From: an uncultured Clostridia bacterium
GTDB lineage: Bacteria > Bacillota > Clostridia > Christensenellales > Borkfalkiaceae
Length of the DNA stretch: 64,000 bases
NCBI GenBank assembly: GCA_944362555.1
Contig: CALVTL010000004.1
Location: 1-64,000, forward strand
Reading direction: 5' to 3'
A program made the translations under genes and the position numbers. Within the stretch, counting starts at the first letter, position 1; every line of letters starts with the position of its first letter. Positions 18,733 through 27,790 of this stretch are shown piece after piece. The notes below the pieces were generated by a model. That model searched no databases and was not told the DNA's origin. It worked only from the letters and a program-made list of their open reading frames with translations.

Positions 18733-18761
18733 ATTTTATCATACGCTCGCAGAAAAATCAA
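18733..18761 (-). promoter_or_regulatory. Promoter of the L-box/asd operon
   Basis: TTGATT (18761-18756), 17-base spacer, TAAAAT (18738-18733). Confidence 0.78.
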
Positions 18762-18780
18762 GGAATTTGGCTCATTTCAA

Positions 18781-18809
18781 TTGAATTATTTTGCGATTTG
18801 TAGTACAAT
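18781..18809 (+). promoter_or_regulatory. Promoter of the 18865 operon
   Basis: TTGAAT (18781-18786), 17-base spacer, TACAAT (18804-18809), divergent from the asd promoter. Confidence 0.78.
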
Positions 18810-18864
18810 ACCAACATGGGCGCTCTGTGCGCCCGTCAGATACGCAATTCACGGAGAACGTTAT

Positions 18865-20169
18865 ATGGCAGACAGAGAGAAAAAAAAGCTGGTCGCCCGT
18901 TGGCTGGAAGGAAAGGAGCGCAGCGAGGATTACGCGCGCAGCACCCTTCCCACCAACCGCTGGTCGCTCTTCTGGGACATCTTCAAGGGCAGGTTCGGCA
19001 AGCTCGTGCTCGTCAACCTCATCATGGTCGTCACCATCCTGCCCCTCGCCGCGCTCATCGTCTGGAGGATGCTGGCGCTCGGCGTGGAGGGGACGGTGGG
19101 ACCCTACGGCGCGGGGCTGGGCGTGGGGTATCCCATCCTTCCCGAGCTCGTCGGCTATGCCGAAATGAGTATGTTCCAGGCGGACCTTCTCTTCTTTGCG
19201 CTCTTTATCCCCGCAGGCGCCATTGCGGCGCTCGGCATCTCGGGCGGCGGGTATATCATCCGCAACCTCATCTGGACGGAGGGCATCTTCGTCACCAACG
19301 ACTTCCTGCGCGGCATCCGCCGCAACTATTGGAACGTGTTCGAGGCGGTGTTTGTCTTTACGCTCATCCTGTTCATCGCCCGCACGATGGGGAACCTCTC
19401 CGATTGGCTCGTCGCGCTCGGCGTGAACGGCGCGGGCTGGCTCATCGCCTCCAAGGTGATGGGGTACATCTTTGTGGCGCTCGCCGTCCTCATTTGTTTC
19501 TGGATGATCTCGCTGGGCATCAGCTACAAGCAGGGTCCTTGGGCGCTCTTCCGCAATGCCGTCGTCATGACCATCGGCACCTTCCCGCAGACGGTGTTCT
19601 TTGCGGCGCTCGCCACCTTCCCCGTCTTTATCACCATCTTCACGACGGGATTTTTCTCCATCATCATGCTGCTCATCCTCATCCTGTTCGGCGTCTCCTA
19701 CGCGCTGCTCGTGTGGCTGGATTATTCGCAGTGGGCGTTCGACAGGTTCATCAACCCCAACATGGGCATTGCGACGGGCAGGGGGCTCTACAACAAGGAA
19801 AAGGGCAAGGAGACCGCCGCGCCCGCCGCTCCCGCCGACAGTGCGGCGATGCGCGAATACCGCCGCCTCATCGTGGCGCAGGGCAAGAGCAAGCTCGTCT
19901 GCCGTCCCATCAAGCCCATCGACGACGACCTCGAAGTGTATCAGCTTCCCGACTCCTTCTCCCGCGACGACCTCGCCAAACTGCGCGAGAGCAAGCAGGC
20001 GATCGAGGACGACACGCGCGCCTTTGAGGAAGAGCACAAGAACGACGAGCGGTATGTGGAATACAACCGCCAGTTCGAGGAGCGCGAACGCGCGCTCAAA
20101 GAGGAGGACGAGGGCAAGAAGAAAAAGAAGAAGCAGCCCGCGCGCCCCAAGATGCTCAACAAGCGGTGA
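18865..20169 (+). CDS. YesL/DUF624-like membrane protein with charged tail
   Basis: 434 residues from the ATG at 18865. About six membrane helices lie between residues 50 and 295. The helix-loop-helix with GYIIRNLIW then FLRGIRRNYWNVF resembles the DUF624 (YesL) family, whose members often accompany sugar transporters but have no proven function. After about residue 300 the protein is soluble, strongly charged and probably coiled (ESKQAIEDDTRAFEEEH), ending in a run of lysines. First gene of a run with a methyltransferase, hslO and two repeat-helical proteins. Confidence 0.65.
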   Translation: MADREKKKLVARWLEGKERSEDYARSTLPTNRWSLFWDIFKGRFGKLVLVNLIMVVTILPLAALIVWRMLALGVEGTVGPYGAGLGVGYPILPELVGYAEMSMFQADLLFFALFIPAGAIAALGISGGGYIIRNLIWTEGIFVTNDFLRGIRRNYWNVFEAVFVFTLILFIARTMGNLSDWLVALGVNGAGWLIASKVMGYIFVALAVLICFWMISLGISYKQGPWALFRNAVVMTIGTFPQTVFFAALATFPVFITIFTTGFFSIIMLLILILFGVSYALLVWLDYSQWAFDRFINPNMGIATGRGLYNKEKGKETAAPAAPADSAAMREYRRLIVAQGKSKLVCRPIKPIDDDLEVYQLPDSFSRDDLAKLRESKQAIEDDTRAFEEEHKNDERYVEYNRQFEERERALKEEDEGKKKKKKQPARPKMLNKR

Positions 20170-20178
20170 GGGGGAGGC

Positions 20179-20907
20179 ATGGCACAGGCGTACCGATACC
20201 TCGCCCGTTGGTTTGAACGGCTCAACGATGACTGCGGCTATGAACAATGGTCGCAGTATTTTCTTAAAGGGCTGCAGGCGCTCGGCGCGGGCAAACAGGG
20301 GCTGGAAGTGGGCTGCGGCAGCGGCGCCTTCTCGCGCGCGCTCGCGCGGGCGGGCTATGAAATGACGGGGTGCGATATCTCCGCGCCCATGCTCTCGGAG
20401 GGGATGCGCCTCGCGGCGGAGGCGGGCGTGCGCGTGCGTTTCGTGCAGGCGGACGCGGCGTCGCTCGCTTTGGGCAAGTTCGACTTTCTCCTCTCGCCCA
20501 ACGACTGCTACAATTATATCTCGCCCGAGAGGCTCCCCGCGGCGTTCCGCCATGCGGCGTCCTCCTTAAAAAAGGGCGGCATCTTCTGGTTCGACCTCTC
20601 CTCCGAACAAAAACTCCGCAAAAAAATCGGCAACAACGTGTTTGCGGACGACAGGGATGAGGTTACATATCTGGTGCTGAATCATCTCTGTTCCGACCGC
20701 GTGGTGATGGACGTCACGCTCTTCGTGCGCAGAGACGACGGCGCGTTCGACCGCTTTGACGAACAGCACACGCAGTACATCCATCCTTCCGCGCGCGTAA
20801 GGGAGGTGCTTTGCTCGGCGGGGTTTGAAGTGCTCCGCACGGAGGGGCATCTCGGCGAGGCGGAAGAGGGAAGCGACAGGGTGAATTTTATATGCCGGAA
20901 ACAGTAA
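20179..20907 (+). CDS. Class I SAM-dependent methyltransferase
   Basis: 242 residues. Motif I is GLEVGCGSGAFSRALA (about residues 39-54), followed by the acidic end of strand 2 (TGCDIS) and LLSPNDCYNYI as motif IV. The C-terminal beta-sheet with FDEQHTQYIHP resembles the small-molecule methyltransferases related to Cfa/UbiE-like groups. Target unknown. It follows the membrane protein by 9 bases after GGGGGAGG and overlaps hslO by 16 bases. Confidence 0.85.
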   Translation: MAQAYRYLARWFERLNDDCGYEQWSQYFLKGLQALGAGKQGLEVGCGSGAFSRALARAGYEMTGCDISAPMLSEGMRLAAEAGVRVRFVQADAASLALGKFDFLLSPNDCYNYISPERLPAAFRHAASSLKKGGIFWFDLSSEQKLRKKIGNNVFADDRDEVTYLVLNHLCSDRVVMDVTLFVRRDDGAFDRFDEQHTQYIHPSARVREVLCSAGFEVLRTEGHLGEAEEGSDRVNFICRKQ

Positions 20908-21767
20908 GCAAACTTTATCGCGCGCTGGTCTTTGACGGGCGCGTCTCGCTCGCCGTGCTGGACACGACCGCGCTCGTCAACGAGGCGATCGCGCGCCATG
21001 CGCTCTCGCCCGTCGCGGCGGCGGCGCTGGGGCGCACCATGACGGCGGCAGCCTATCTTGCGGGCTGGCTGAAAGAGGAAAAGAGCTCGCTCTCCGTCTC
21101 GGTGGACGGGGGCGGCGTCGGCGGAAAGATCGGCGTCGCGGCAGACGGCGCGCTGCGCATCCGCGGGTTTATCGCAAACCCGCAGGCAGACCTTCCGCCC
21201 CGCGCGGACGGCAAGCTGGACGTCGGAACGTGCGTCGGAAAGAACGGTACGTTCACCGTCATCCGCGACGACGGCGACGGCATCCCCTTCGTGGGGACGA
21301 GCCCGCTCGTCTCGGGGGAGATCGCCGAGGACGTCTCCGCCTATTTTCTGACGAGCGAACAGCGTCCGACGGCGCTCGCGCTGGGCGTGAAAGTGGGCAC
21401 GGACGGCAGGTGCACGGGCGCGGGGGGCGTCTTTTTGCAGCCCCTTCCGGGTGCGGGCGAGGAGGCACTTTCCTTTGCGGAGGAGCGCATCGCAAAGTAT
21501 TCCGCCATCTCCTCCGTCATCGAACAAGAGGGTGCCCTTGCCGTGCTCGCCGCGTTCGGGGCAAAGGACGTCTCGGTGCGCGACGTCCTCTTTGCCTGCC
21601 ACTGCACGCGGGAGCGCGCCGCCTCCGCCGTTTTATCCATGGGAAGGGCGGACGCCTTCGCGCTGTTGAAAGAGCGCGGCTGCGTCAGCGTGCACTGCCA
21701 TTATTGCAACACCGACTATACATTTGATGAGGCCGATTTGCGCAAACTTTTCGGGGAGAGTGTATGA
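20892..21767 (+). CDS. hslO: Hsp33 redox-regulated chaperone
   Basis: 291 residues. Hsp33 is a cytoplasmic holdase activated by oxidation of four zinc-bound cysteines. The family signature is complete: CHC near residue 236 and CHYC near residue 270, in the CxC...CxxC arrangement. The N-terminal domain carries ALSPVAAAALGRTMTAA and GxGG-type turns typical of the family. Length is normal. It overlaps the TPR gene that follows by four bases. Confidence 0.96.
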   Translation: MPETVSKLYRALVFDGRVSLAVLDTTALVNEAIARHALSPVAAAALGRTMTAAAYLAGWLKEEKSSLSVSVDGGGVGGKIGVAADGALRIRGFIANPQADLPPRADGKLDVGTCVGKNGTFTVIRDDGDGIPFVGTSPLVSGEIAEDVSAYFLTSEQRPTALALGVKVGTDGRCTGAGGVFLQPLPGAGEEALSFAEERIAKYSAISSVIEQEGALAVLAAFGAKDVSVRDVLFACHCTRERAASAVLSMGRADAFALLKERGCVSVHCHYCNTDYTFDEADLRKLFGESV

Positions 21768-23425
21768 CCGATCATGTACGGACGCTCGATCTGAGCGACG
21801 AATTTTTGTTGGAGAGCGTGGAAAACCGCCTGCAGGACGGGGATTATTTCGGCGCTCTCAAAATGCTGAACAAGAGAAATGAGATGTACGCGCCGAGTGC
21901 GGACGCCGAGGCGTTCGCCGCCGACATCTACGAGGGGCTGGAGCTCTGGCAGATGGCGGCGGACGCGTGGTTCCGCTTTCTCGATACCTGCAACGAAGCC
22001 GACTTCGGCGAGGGGTACGAGGGGCTTGCCGTTGCCTTCATGAACATGGGAAACGAGCTGCAATCGGCGCTCTACTACCACCGCGCCTTTGCGGAGGACG
22101 GGCAGCTCTCGCCCGAGGGCGTCTCGGAGATCGGCTCCCTGTTCCGCCGCGCGGCGGCGCCCCGCCTGCGCCTCGTGCCCACGGAGGACGACCCGCAGCC
22201 CGAAGTCATGACGGAGGGGCTCAACCTGCTGCGTTCGGGCGAATTGGAGGAGGCGCGCAAGAAGTTCGCCGAAGTGGGCGAAAAGAGCGCGGATTATCCC
22301 TCGGCGGCGGGGCTCTCCGCCATGTGCACCCTGATGCTCGGCGACGAGGAGGGGGCGCAGCGCGAGTGCGAGCGCCTTCTTGAGGTGTATCCCGACAACG
22401 TGCAGGCGCTCACGACGTACTGCGCCGTTTTAGGCGCGCGCGGGGACAAGGAGGGCGCCAAAAACGTGGCGGCGCACCTTGCCGAAGTTCCCGCCAAGGG
22501 GACGGACGATCTCTACCGCATCGCCACCGCATTGTGCGAGGCGGGGCTGGACGACGCCGCTTTTGAAAAGCTGAAAACGCTCTCGGAGCGCCTTCCTTAC
22601 GACGAGAACGTGCTCTGGTTCTTATCGGTCGCCGCCTGCCGCACGGGAAGATTGGAGGATGCGATCTCCACGCTCGAGACGTTCACCACGCTCTATCCGC
22701 GCAAGGCGGTCGCGGGGTACTACCTCGAGCGGCTGCGCGCGCAGCGTGACGGCGACGAAAAGCCCGTTGCGATGAATTACTTCTACCGCGTGCCCGAGGA
22801 CGAATACGAGACGGTGGCGGGCTTTCTGATGGCGGCGGTCACGGCGGACGAACGCGACGTGCGCCGCATTGCCGCCCTGCCCGAGCTCACCACGTTCTTC
22901 CGCATCGCCTTCGATGAGATGGAGGGGCGGGACGAAAAATTGCAGGCGGTCGCCACGCGCGTCGCCGTGCGCGTGCGCGCGGACGCCTTTTTGCGCGAAG
23001 TGCTCCTCGACTGTACGCTCGAGGAGTATTCCAAGCTCAACATCCTTCACGCGCTCACAATGCGCAACGAGGAGGACTCCTTCGGCGTCGTGTTCTGCAA
23101 CGTCTACAAGGAATTTTTCACCCACAAGATCGAGATCGGGCAGAAGAAGGCGGAGGAATTTTTGAAGGCGTTCGGCGACGTCTATTCGCGCTATGCGCTG
23201 CTTGCCGAGGAGAACGAGGGCAAGCTCTGCGCGGCGGCGGAGGACGTCTACGCGACGCTCGAGGAGGCGGGTGCGCTCGACTACTGCGACGAACGCGCGG
23301 CGCTCGCTGCCGCCATCTACCGCGAGGCGCGCCTGAAGGGCGGCGAACACGGACTTGACGAGATCGTGCGGCTCTTTGACGCCAACAAATATACGACGCA
23401 GTGCATCCTCGATTTTATGATGTAA
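21764..23425 (+). CDS. Tetratricopeptide-repeat protein
   Basis: 553 residues, all helical, with several TPR-like units (DYFGALKMLNKRNEMY, ADAWFRFLDTC, GLAVAFMNMGNELQSALYYHRAF, and more to about residue 330). A helical C-terminal domain without clear repeats follows. No signal peptide or membrane segment is present, so it is probably a cytoplasmic scaffold. Coupled to hslO by an ATGA overlap and followed by another helical protein, which suggests the three act together, perhaps in proteostasis. That link is inferred. Confidence 0.7.
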   Translation: MTDHVRTLDLSDEFLLESVENRLQDGDYFGALKMLNKRNEMYAPSADAEAFAADIYEGLELWQMAADAWFRFLDTCNEADFGEGYEGLAVAFMNMGNELQSALYYHRAFAEDGQLSPEGVSEIGSLFRRAAAPRLRLVPTEDDPQPEVMTEGLNLLRSGELEEARKKFAEVGEKSADYPSAAGLSAMCTLMLGDEEGAQRECERLLEVYPDNVQALTTYCAVLGARGDKEGAKNVAAHLAEVPAKGTDDLYRIATALCEAGLDDAAFEKLKTLSERLPYDENVLWFLSVAACRTGRLEDAISTLETFTTLYPRKAVAGYYLERLRAQRDGDEKPVAMNYFYRVPEDEYETVAGFLMAAVTADERDVRRIAALPELTTFFRIAFDEMEGRDEKLQAVATRVAVRVRADAFLREVLLDCTLEEYSKLNILHALTMRNEEDSFGVVFCNVYKEFFTHKIEIGQKKAEEFLKAFGDVYSRYALLAEENEGKLCAAAEDVYATLEEAGALDYCDERAALAAAIYREARLKGGEHGLDEIVRLFDANKYTTQCILDFMM

Positions 23426-23435
23426 AGGGGGCAAT

Positions 23436-24266
23436 ATGAAAAAACTCATCGACTTTGACGGCTTGTTCGACGAAAAGCTCGCCGAATACATTCAGCAAAA
23501 CCCCGAACGCTACACCGAGAAGGGGTGGGAGAACGTCATCCCCAAGCTCTATCAGAAGTTCGGGGACATCTACGTCGCCAAGGCGGGCGCGACGCCCAAG
23601 GAGTACTACGCGACGATGACGGACGAGGAGCTCGTTGAAACGCTCGGACGCCACTTTGACGAGAACGTCCCTGTCTCCGATTTTTTGTGTCGTGAGATCG
23701 AAAAGCGGGGCTGCACGGACGCGCTCGTCGCGCTCCTCTCCCGTCCCGAGGAGGAGATCTTAACGCTCGCCGTCAACCTCGCGGGCAGCAGCGAAAAGGC
23801 GTTTCCCGCTTACTTTACGCTCCTCACTTCCGACGTGAGCGCCGACATCAAGGAGGCGGTGTGCGAACAGCTCAAGGGCAACGCCGACGCCGCCAGGGAG
23901 CGCGCGCTCGCCCTCTATGCGGAGGGGAAGGAGCAGGAGATGATGCTGGAGATCCTCTCGCGCTGCAAGCAGCGGGACGATGAGATCTTTACTCTTCTCC
24001 TCAACGCCTTCCGCACGGGGGACGAAGTTCCCATGCACGCGAGCTATCTCGCCGCCTACGGCGACGAACGTGCGCTCCCCGTGCTCCTCGAATACATCGA
24101 CCGCGACGACATCAACTTCCTCGAATTCCGCGAGGTAAAATACGCCATCGAGGCGCTGGGAGGGGAGTACACCAAGCCGCGCGACTTCACCGCCGATCCC
24201 TACTATCAGGAGATCTTGGAGCAGTCGCGCCTGCCCGTAGACCCCGATAAAAAGACAGATGCGTAG
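23436..24266 (+). CDS. Helical repeat (HEAT-like) protein, function unknown
   Basis: 276 residues, acidic and nearly all alpha-helical. Segments such as DALVALLSRPEEEILTLAVN and AYGDERALPVLLEYIDR look like HEAT/PBS-lyase-type repeats. No membrane segment or signal. It is the last gene of the 18865 operon, 10 bases after the TPR gene, and is followed by a very strong terminator. No family was recognised with certainty. Confidence 0.65.
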   Translation: MKKLIDFDGLFDEKLAEYIQQNPERYTEKGWENVIPKLYQKFGDIYVAKAGATPKEYYATMTDEELVETLGRHFDENVPVSDFLCREIEKRGCTDALVALLSRPEEEILTLAVNLAGSSEKAFPAYFTLLTSDVSADIKEAVCEQLKGNADAARERALALYAEGKEQEMMLEILSRCKQRDDEIFTLLLNAFRTGDEVPMHASYLAAYGDERALPVLLEYIDRDDINFLEFREVKYAIEALGGEYTKPRDFTADPYYQEILEQSRLPVDPDKKTDA

Positions 24267-25001
24267 TACTATGCGTGGCATAATACTCTTAAAAGCAGCA
24301 AAAAGAGGTGCATTTCGCACCTCTTTTTGCGTAATTGTATTTACGAAACCCCGCGGATCGTCCGCGGGGTTCAAGAGAGGCTTTGCCGATGAGCAGAACT
24401 GAATTGGGGGGGGGTCGTTATAATATCTACCTTGCCCTCCCTGTGTAAGGGAGGGTGCCGAGCGGAGCGAGGCGGGAGGGTTGTAAAGGTTGGTGCCGCG
24501 CGTGCATGACAACCCTTCCGTCTGCTCTTTTCAATCGCAGACACCTCCCCTTGCACAGGGGAGGCGAGAGAAGAGGAAGGCTTCCCCTTGGGGGGAAGCT
24601 CCGCCGAAGGCGGTGATGAGGGGGACGGCAAAAGAACAGTCGCTCTGCTTGACCCCTCATCCGTCACTTCGTGACACCTGTCTCGGCGGCGCAAGGAGAA
24701 CGCCGCCGGCGGTCACGGTTTTTGCCCACAATGGCAAAAACCTTAGTTCGCCGCGCGCGCACACCACACCGTGGTGGTGCGCATAACGCGCGGCTCACCC
24801 CCGAGGGGGAAGGCATGAGACTCGTTTACGGGTAACAAATAACAAATACATGACTGCCAGGTCGTCACAGGCGCGACTTGCGCGCTGCCCGTAATATGAG
24901 GGCTTACAGCCCGCCCCGCCTATGGCGGCACGAGCCGCAGGCGAAGTAAAATGAAAAACCACCAGTGGATGTTTATTCGTAATTTGCTTCAAAACGAGCG
25001 T
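24267..25001. repeat. Non-coding block with interspersed palindromic repeats
   Basis: No gene is supported in these 735 bases. After the terminators comes a G9 tract (24406-24414). A repeat unit with CCTCCCTGTGTAAGGGAGG and a GGGAGGGTTGT end lies at 24431-24485, and an inverted copy with CCTCCCCTTGCACAGGGGAGG lies at 24509-24566. Another unit, TTCCCCTTGGGGGGAAGCT with GATGAGGGGGACGGCA, lies at 24579-24630, and an inverted partial copy starts near 24650. The same units recur at 56243-56275 and, read as protein, at 57891-58150 and 58740-58994. The rest up to 25001 shows nothing recognisable. Confidence 0.75.
24298..24371 (+). terminator. Tandem terminator hairpins of the 18865-24266 operon
   Basis: A perfect 14-bp stem (24298-24311 with 24317-24330, loop ATTTC) carrying its T-run inside the stem is followed by a perfect 11-bp stem (24347-24357 with 24361-24371, loop TCG). 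Confidence 0.88.
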
Positions 25002-26246
25002 TTATCGGATGACGGCGTTTTCCCCGTCGATGTGCAGTTCACACTGCCAGAAGGCGCAAAGCCCCGCCTCGAGCGCCGCGTAGTCGGCGCAGGCGATGCT
25101 CTCCACGGCGGAGTGCATGGCGAGCTGCGGAAGCCCGATGTCCACCGTCAGGATGCAGACCTGCCCGAGACTGATGGCGCCCAGCGTGGAGCCGCTGCGC
25201 GCGTCCGAGCGGTTGTAGAACACCTGCAAAGGGGCGCTTGCAAGCGCGAACACCTTTTTGATGACGGCGGAGGAGAGGGCGTCCGTCGTGTACGCGCCGC
25301 CCGCGTGTCCCTTGATGGCGACGCCTTTGCCGAGGTATGCCCGCTCCTGCGGATCGTACTTTTCCCCGTGGTTGGGGTGGAAGCCCTGCGCGTTGTCGAG
25401 GGAGATGCAAAAGGACGCCGCATAGGCGCGCAGCAGCTCCTCCTCATCCATCCCCTGTGAGAGGGCGATGCGACGCAGCACGCAGGACAAAAAGTCGCCC
25501 GCCGCGCCCTGGCGGGTGCGGCTGCCCACTTCCTCGCTGTCGAGGCACGCCGCCACGCACACGCCGTTCGCGCCCTGCGCAAGCGTCGTGAGCGAAGCAT
25601 AGACGCTCGCAAGGTTGTCGATGCGGGGCGCTGCGAGAAATTCATCGTTTTCTCCCCAAAGATAGGGCTCCTGCGCGCACGCCGCAAACAGGTCGTAAGA
25701 GAGCGCGTCGCCTGTGACGCCCGAAAAATCGGCTGCGCCGAGGGACAACAGCGGCAGATCCTTCTGCGCCTCGGGTGCGAACTTTTCGTTGGCGGTGCGG
25801 TTCAGGTGGATGGCGAGGGAGGGGAGCGTCACCAGAAATTTGCTTGCGAAGCTCTCGGAGACAAGCCCGTTCTCCCGCTCGCGCACGATGCGCCCCGCAA
25901 GGCGCAGCGGGCGGTCGAAGAAGGTGTACCACAGCCCGCCGCCGTAGGGCTCGGTGTTGAGGCGGGTGCAGTTGCCGTCCGAGAGGGCGGCATTTTCCTT
26001 TAACTTCAAGGCGGGGGAATCGGTGTGGCTCGCCACGATCTTGAATCCCTTGCGCGCGTCGCCCGCCGTAAAGGCGATGAGCGCGCTCCCGCCCCGCACG
26101 ACGAAGTAGCGCTTTCCCGCTGCAAGCGTCCATTTTTCGCTCTCGCGCAGCTCTTCAAACCCCTCCTGAAGGAGCAGGGCGCGCGCGTTGTCCACCGCGT
26201 GATAGGCGGTGAACGAGGTGCCGAGATATTGCATGAGTTCTTTCAT
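25002..26246 (-). CDS. M18 family aminopeptidase
   Basis: 414 residues. M18 enzymes (aspartyl aminopeptidase group) are cytoplasmic dodecameric di-zinc peptidases that remove acidic or other N-terminal residues. Visible motifs: the first metal ligand in VASHTDSPALKLK, NTEPYGGGLWYTFFDRPL, the second-metal block CLDSEEVGSRTRQGA, and the final IDIGLPQLAMHSAVE with its ligand histidine. It is slightly shorter than the usual 430-470 residues. Single gene with its own promoter. Confidence 0.93.
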   Translation of the reverse strand: MKELMQYLGTSFTAYHAVDNARALLLQEGFEELRESEKWTLAAGKRYFVVRGGSALIAFTAGDARKGFKIVASHTDSPALKLKENAALSDGNCTRLNTEPYGGGLWYTFFDRPLRLAGRIVRERENGLVSESFASKFLVTLPSLAIHLNRTANEKFAPEAQKDLPLLSLGAADFSGVTGDALSYDLFAACAQEPYLWGENDEFLAAPRIDNLASVYASLTTLAQGANGVCVAACLDSEEVGSRTRQGAAGDFLSCVLRRIALSQGMDEEELLRAYAASFCISLDNAQGFHPNHGEKYDPQERAYLGKGVAIKGHAGGAYTTDALSSAVIKKVFALASAPLQVFYNRSDARSGSTLGAISLGQVCILTVDIGLPQLAMHSAVESIACADYAALEAGLCAFWQCELHIDGENAVIR

Positions 26247-26273
26247 AGCTGTGTTCCGTTGTTTTTTTCTTCA

Positions 26274-26302
26274 ATTATAATGGTTCCGCCCCAAAAAATC
26301 AA
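26274..26302 (-). promoter_or_regulatory. Promoter of the M18 aminopeptidase gene
   Basis: TTGATT (26302-26297), 17-base spacer, TATAAT (26279-26274). Confidence 0.82.
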
Positions 26303-26354
26303 GCCGCATCCGCACATTCCATACAAATTCCACAAATTTTTTTGCCTTTCCCCC

Positions 26355-26383
26355 TTGTCAAAACGCGCGCGGCGTGGTACAAT
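26355..26383 (+). promoter_or_regulatory. Promoter of the GH13 glycosidase gene
   Basis: TTGTCA (26355-26360), 17-base spacer, TACAAT (26378-26383). Confidence 0.82.
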
Positions 26384-26414
26384 ATGTCGGTGAAGCAAAA
26401 GGAGATGCTACAAA

Positions 26415-27728
26415 ATGTGGTTCGATGAAAGTGTATTCTATCAGATCTATCCGCTCGGGTTCTGCGGCGCGGAACGCGAGAACGATTTCGGCGAGACCCG
26501 CCACCGTCTCGGGCTCATCGAGGCGGAGATCCCCCGTCTGAAAGCGCTCGGCGTGGGCGCCGTGCTCTTCAACCCGCTCTTCGAGAGCGAGCGCCACGGC
26601 TACGATACGGTGGATTTTTACAAGGTGGACAGGCGTCTGGGCACCAACGAGGAGTTCGCGGCGCTCGTCAAAAAGCTGCACGAGGCGGGCATCCGCGTCG
26701 TGCTGGACGGCGTGTTCAATCACGTTGGCAGGGTGTTCCCGCCCTTTCGGGAGGTGCTCGAAAAGCGGGAAGGGACGGATTACCGCTTCTGGTTCAACAT
26801 CAACTTTTGGGGAAATTCCCGCTACAACGACGGGCTCGATTACGAAAATTGGGAGGGGCATCCCGAGCTCGTCAAGCTCCGCCTCGACAATCAGGACCTG
26901 CAGCGTTATCTCATGGACGCGGTGCGCTTCTGGATCGACGAGTTCGGCATCGACGGGCTGCGCCTCGACGTGAGCTATCTGCTGCCGCCGTGGTTCATGG
27001 AGATGCTCCGCCGCACCGTGCGCGAGAAGCGGGAGGACTTCTTCCTCGTCGGCGAGGTCATCCACAACAACAATTTTCAGCAGAATGTCTGCCCCGAGCG
27101 GCTGGATTCCATCACCAATTACGAGGGGTTCCGCTCCATGCTCTCGGCGTTCAATTCAGGTAACCTCTTTGAGATCGAGCACTCCATGTCCCGCCTGTTC
27201 GCCGATACGCCGTGGGCGCTCTTCAAGGGCAAGCACCTGTTGAACTTCGTTGACAATCACGATGTGGAGCGCGCCTGTACGGCGCTCAAAAACAGGGCGA
27301 ACATCTTCAACCTGTATACGCTGCTCTTTACGATGCCCGGCATCCCCTGCCTCTATTACGGTTCGGAATTCGGCGCGGAGGGGGACAAATCGGACCTTGA
27401 CTACAAGCTCCGCCCCTTCATCGGCGACATCGACAAGACCGCCCATCCCGAACTTGCCGCGCACATCCAAAAACTTGCCGCCATCCGCAGGTGCTGCCCT
27501 GCGCTCTCGTACGGAACGTACGCAAAGGCGACGTGCATGAACACCAACTTCTCCTTCGTGCGGGAGTGGGAGGGGGAAAAGATCATCGTCGCCGTCAACA
27601 TCGGCGACGGCGACTGCACCATCCGCGTGGAGGAGGCGGAGGGCACCGACCTTCTCGGCGGGCAGGTGCGCAATCTCAACGACATCTATCTTCCGCCGCA
27701 CACCGCGTCCGTCTATCGCCGCAACTAA
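26415..27728 (+). CDS. GH13 alpha-amylase family glycosidase, cytoplasmic
   Basis: 437 residues, no signal peptide. The (beta/alpha)8 barrel conserved regions are all present: VVLDGVFNHVG, GLRLDVSY with the nucleophile Asp near residue 185, LVGEVIH with the acid Glu near 214, and FVDNHDVER with the third Asp near 283. The short length and lack of an N-terminal extra domain fit intracellular maltodextrin glucosidase/neopullulanase-like enzymes; the exact specificity is open. It has AAGGAGATG as ribosome site and stands as a single gene convergent with the Rnf operon. Confidence 0.92.
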   Translation: MWFDESVFYQIYPLGFCGAERENDFGETRHRLGLIEAEIPRLKALGVGAVLFNPLFESERHGYDTVDFYKVDRRLGTNEEFAALVKKLHEAGIRVVLDGVFNHVGRVFPPFREVLEKREGTDYRFWFNINFWGNSRYNDGLDYENWEGHPELVKLRLDNQDLQRYLMDAVRFWIDEFGIDGLRLDVSYLLPPWFMEMLRRTVREKREDFFLVGEVIHNNNFQQNVCPERLDSITNYEGFRSMLSAFNSGNLFEIEHSMSRLFADTPWALFKGKHLLNFVDNHDVERACTALKNRANIFNLYTLLFTMPGIPCLYYGSEFGAEGDKSDLDYKLRPFIGDIDKTAHPELAAHIQKLAAIRRCCPALSYGTYAKATCMNTNFSFVREWEGEKIIVAVNIGDGDCTIRVEEAEGTDLLGGQVRNLNDIYLPPHTASVYRRN

Positions 27729-27740
27729 CTTGAAATGATG

Positions 27741-27777
27741 AAAAGCGCGCCCCCTGCCGTGATGGCAGGGGGCGCGC
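27741..27777 (-). terminator. Terminator of the rnf operon
   Basis: A perfect 14-bp stem (27745-27758 with 27764-27777). On the minus strand it is followed by TTTTCATCATT, 13 bases after the rnfB stop. It may also slow transcription from the glycosidase gene. Confidence 0.85.
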
Positions 27778-27790
27778 CGCATTCGCGATC

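Noticed and set aside
18772..20553. 593-residue minus-strand ORF
   Set aside because: Antisense shadow of the membrane protein and methyltransferase genes, with no recognisable domain.
24431..24700. Possible CRISPR array
   Set aside because: The repeats are palindromic units of different kinds and orientations with no constant repeat-spacer spacing and no cas genes.
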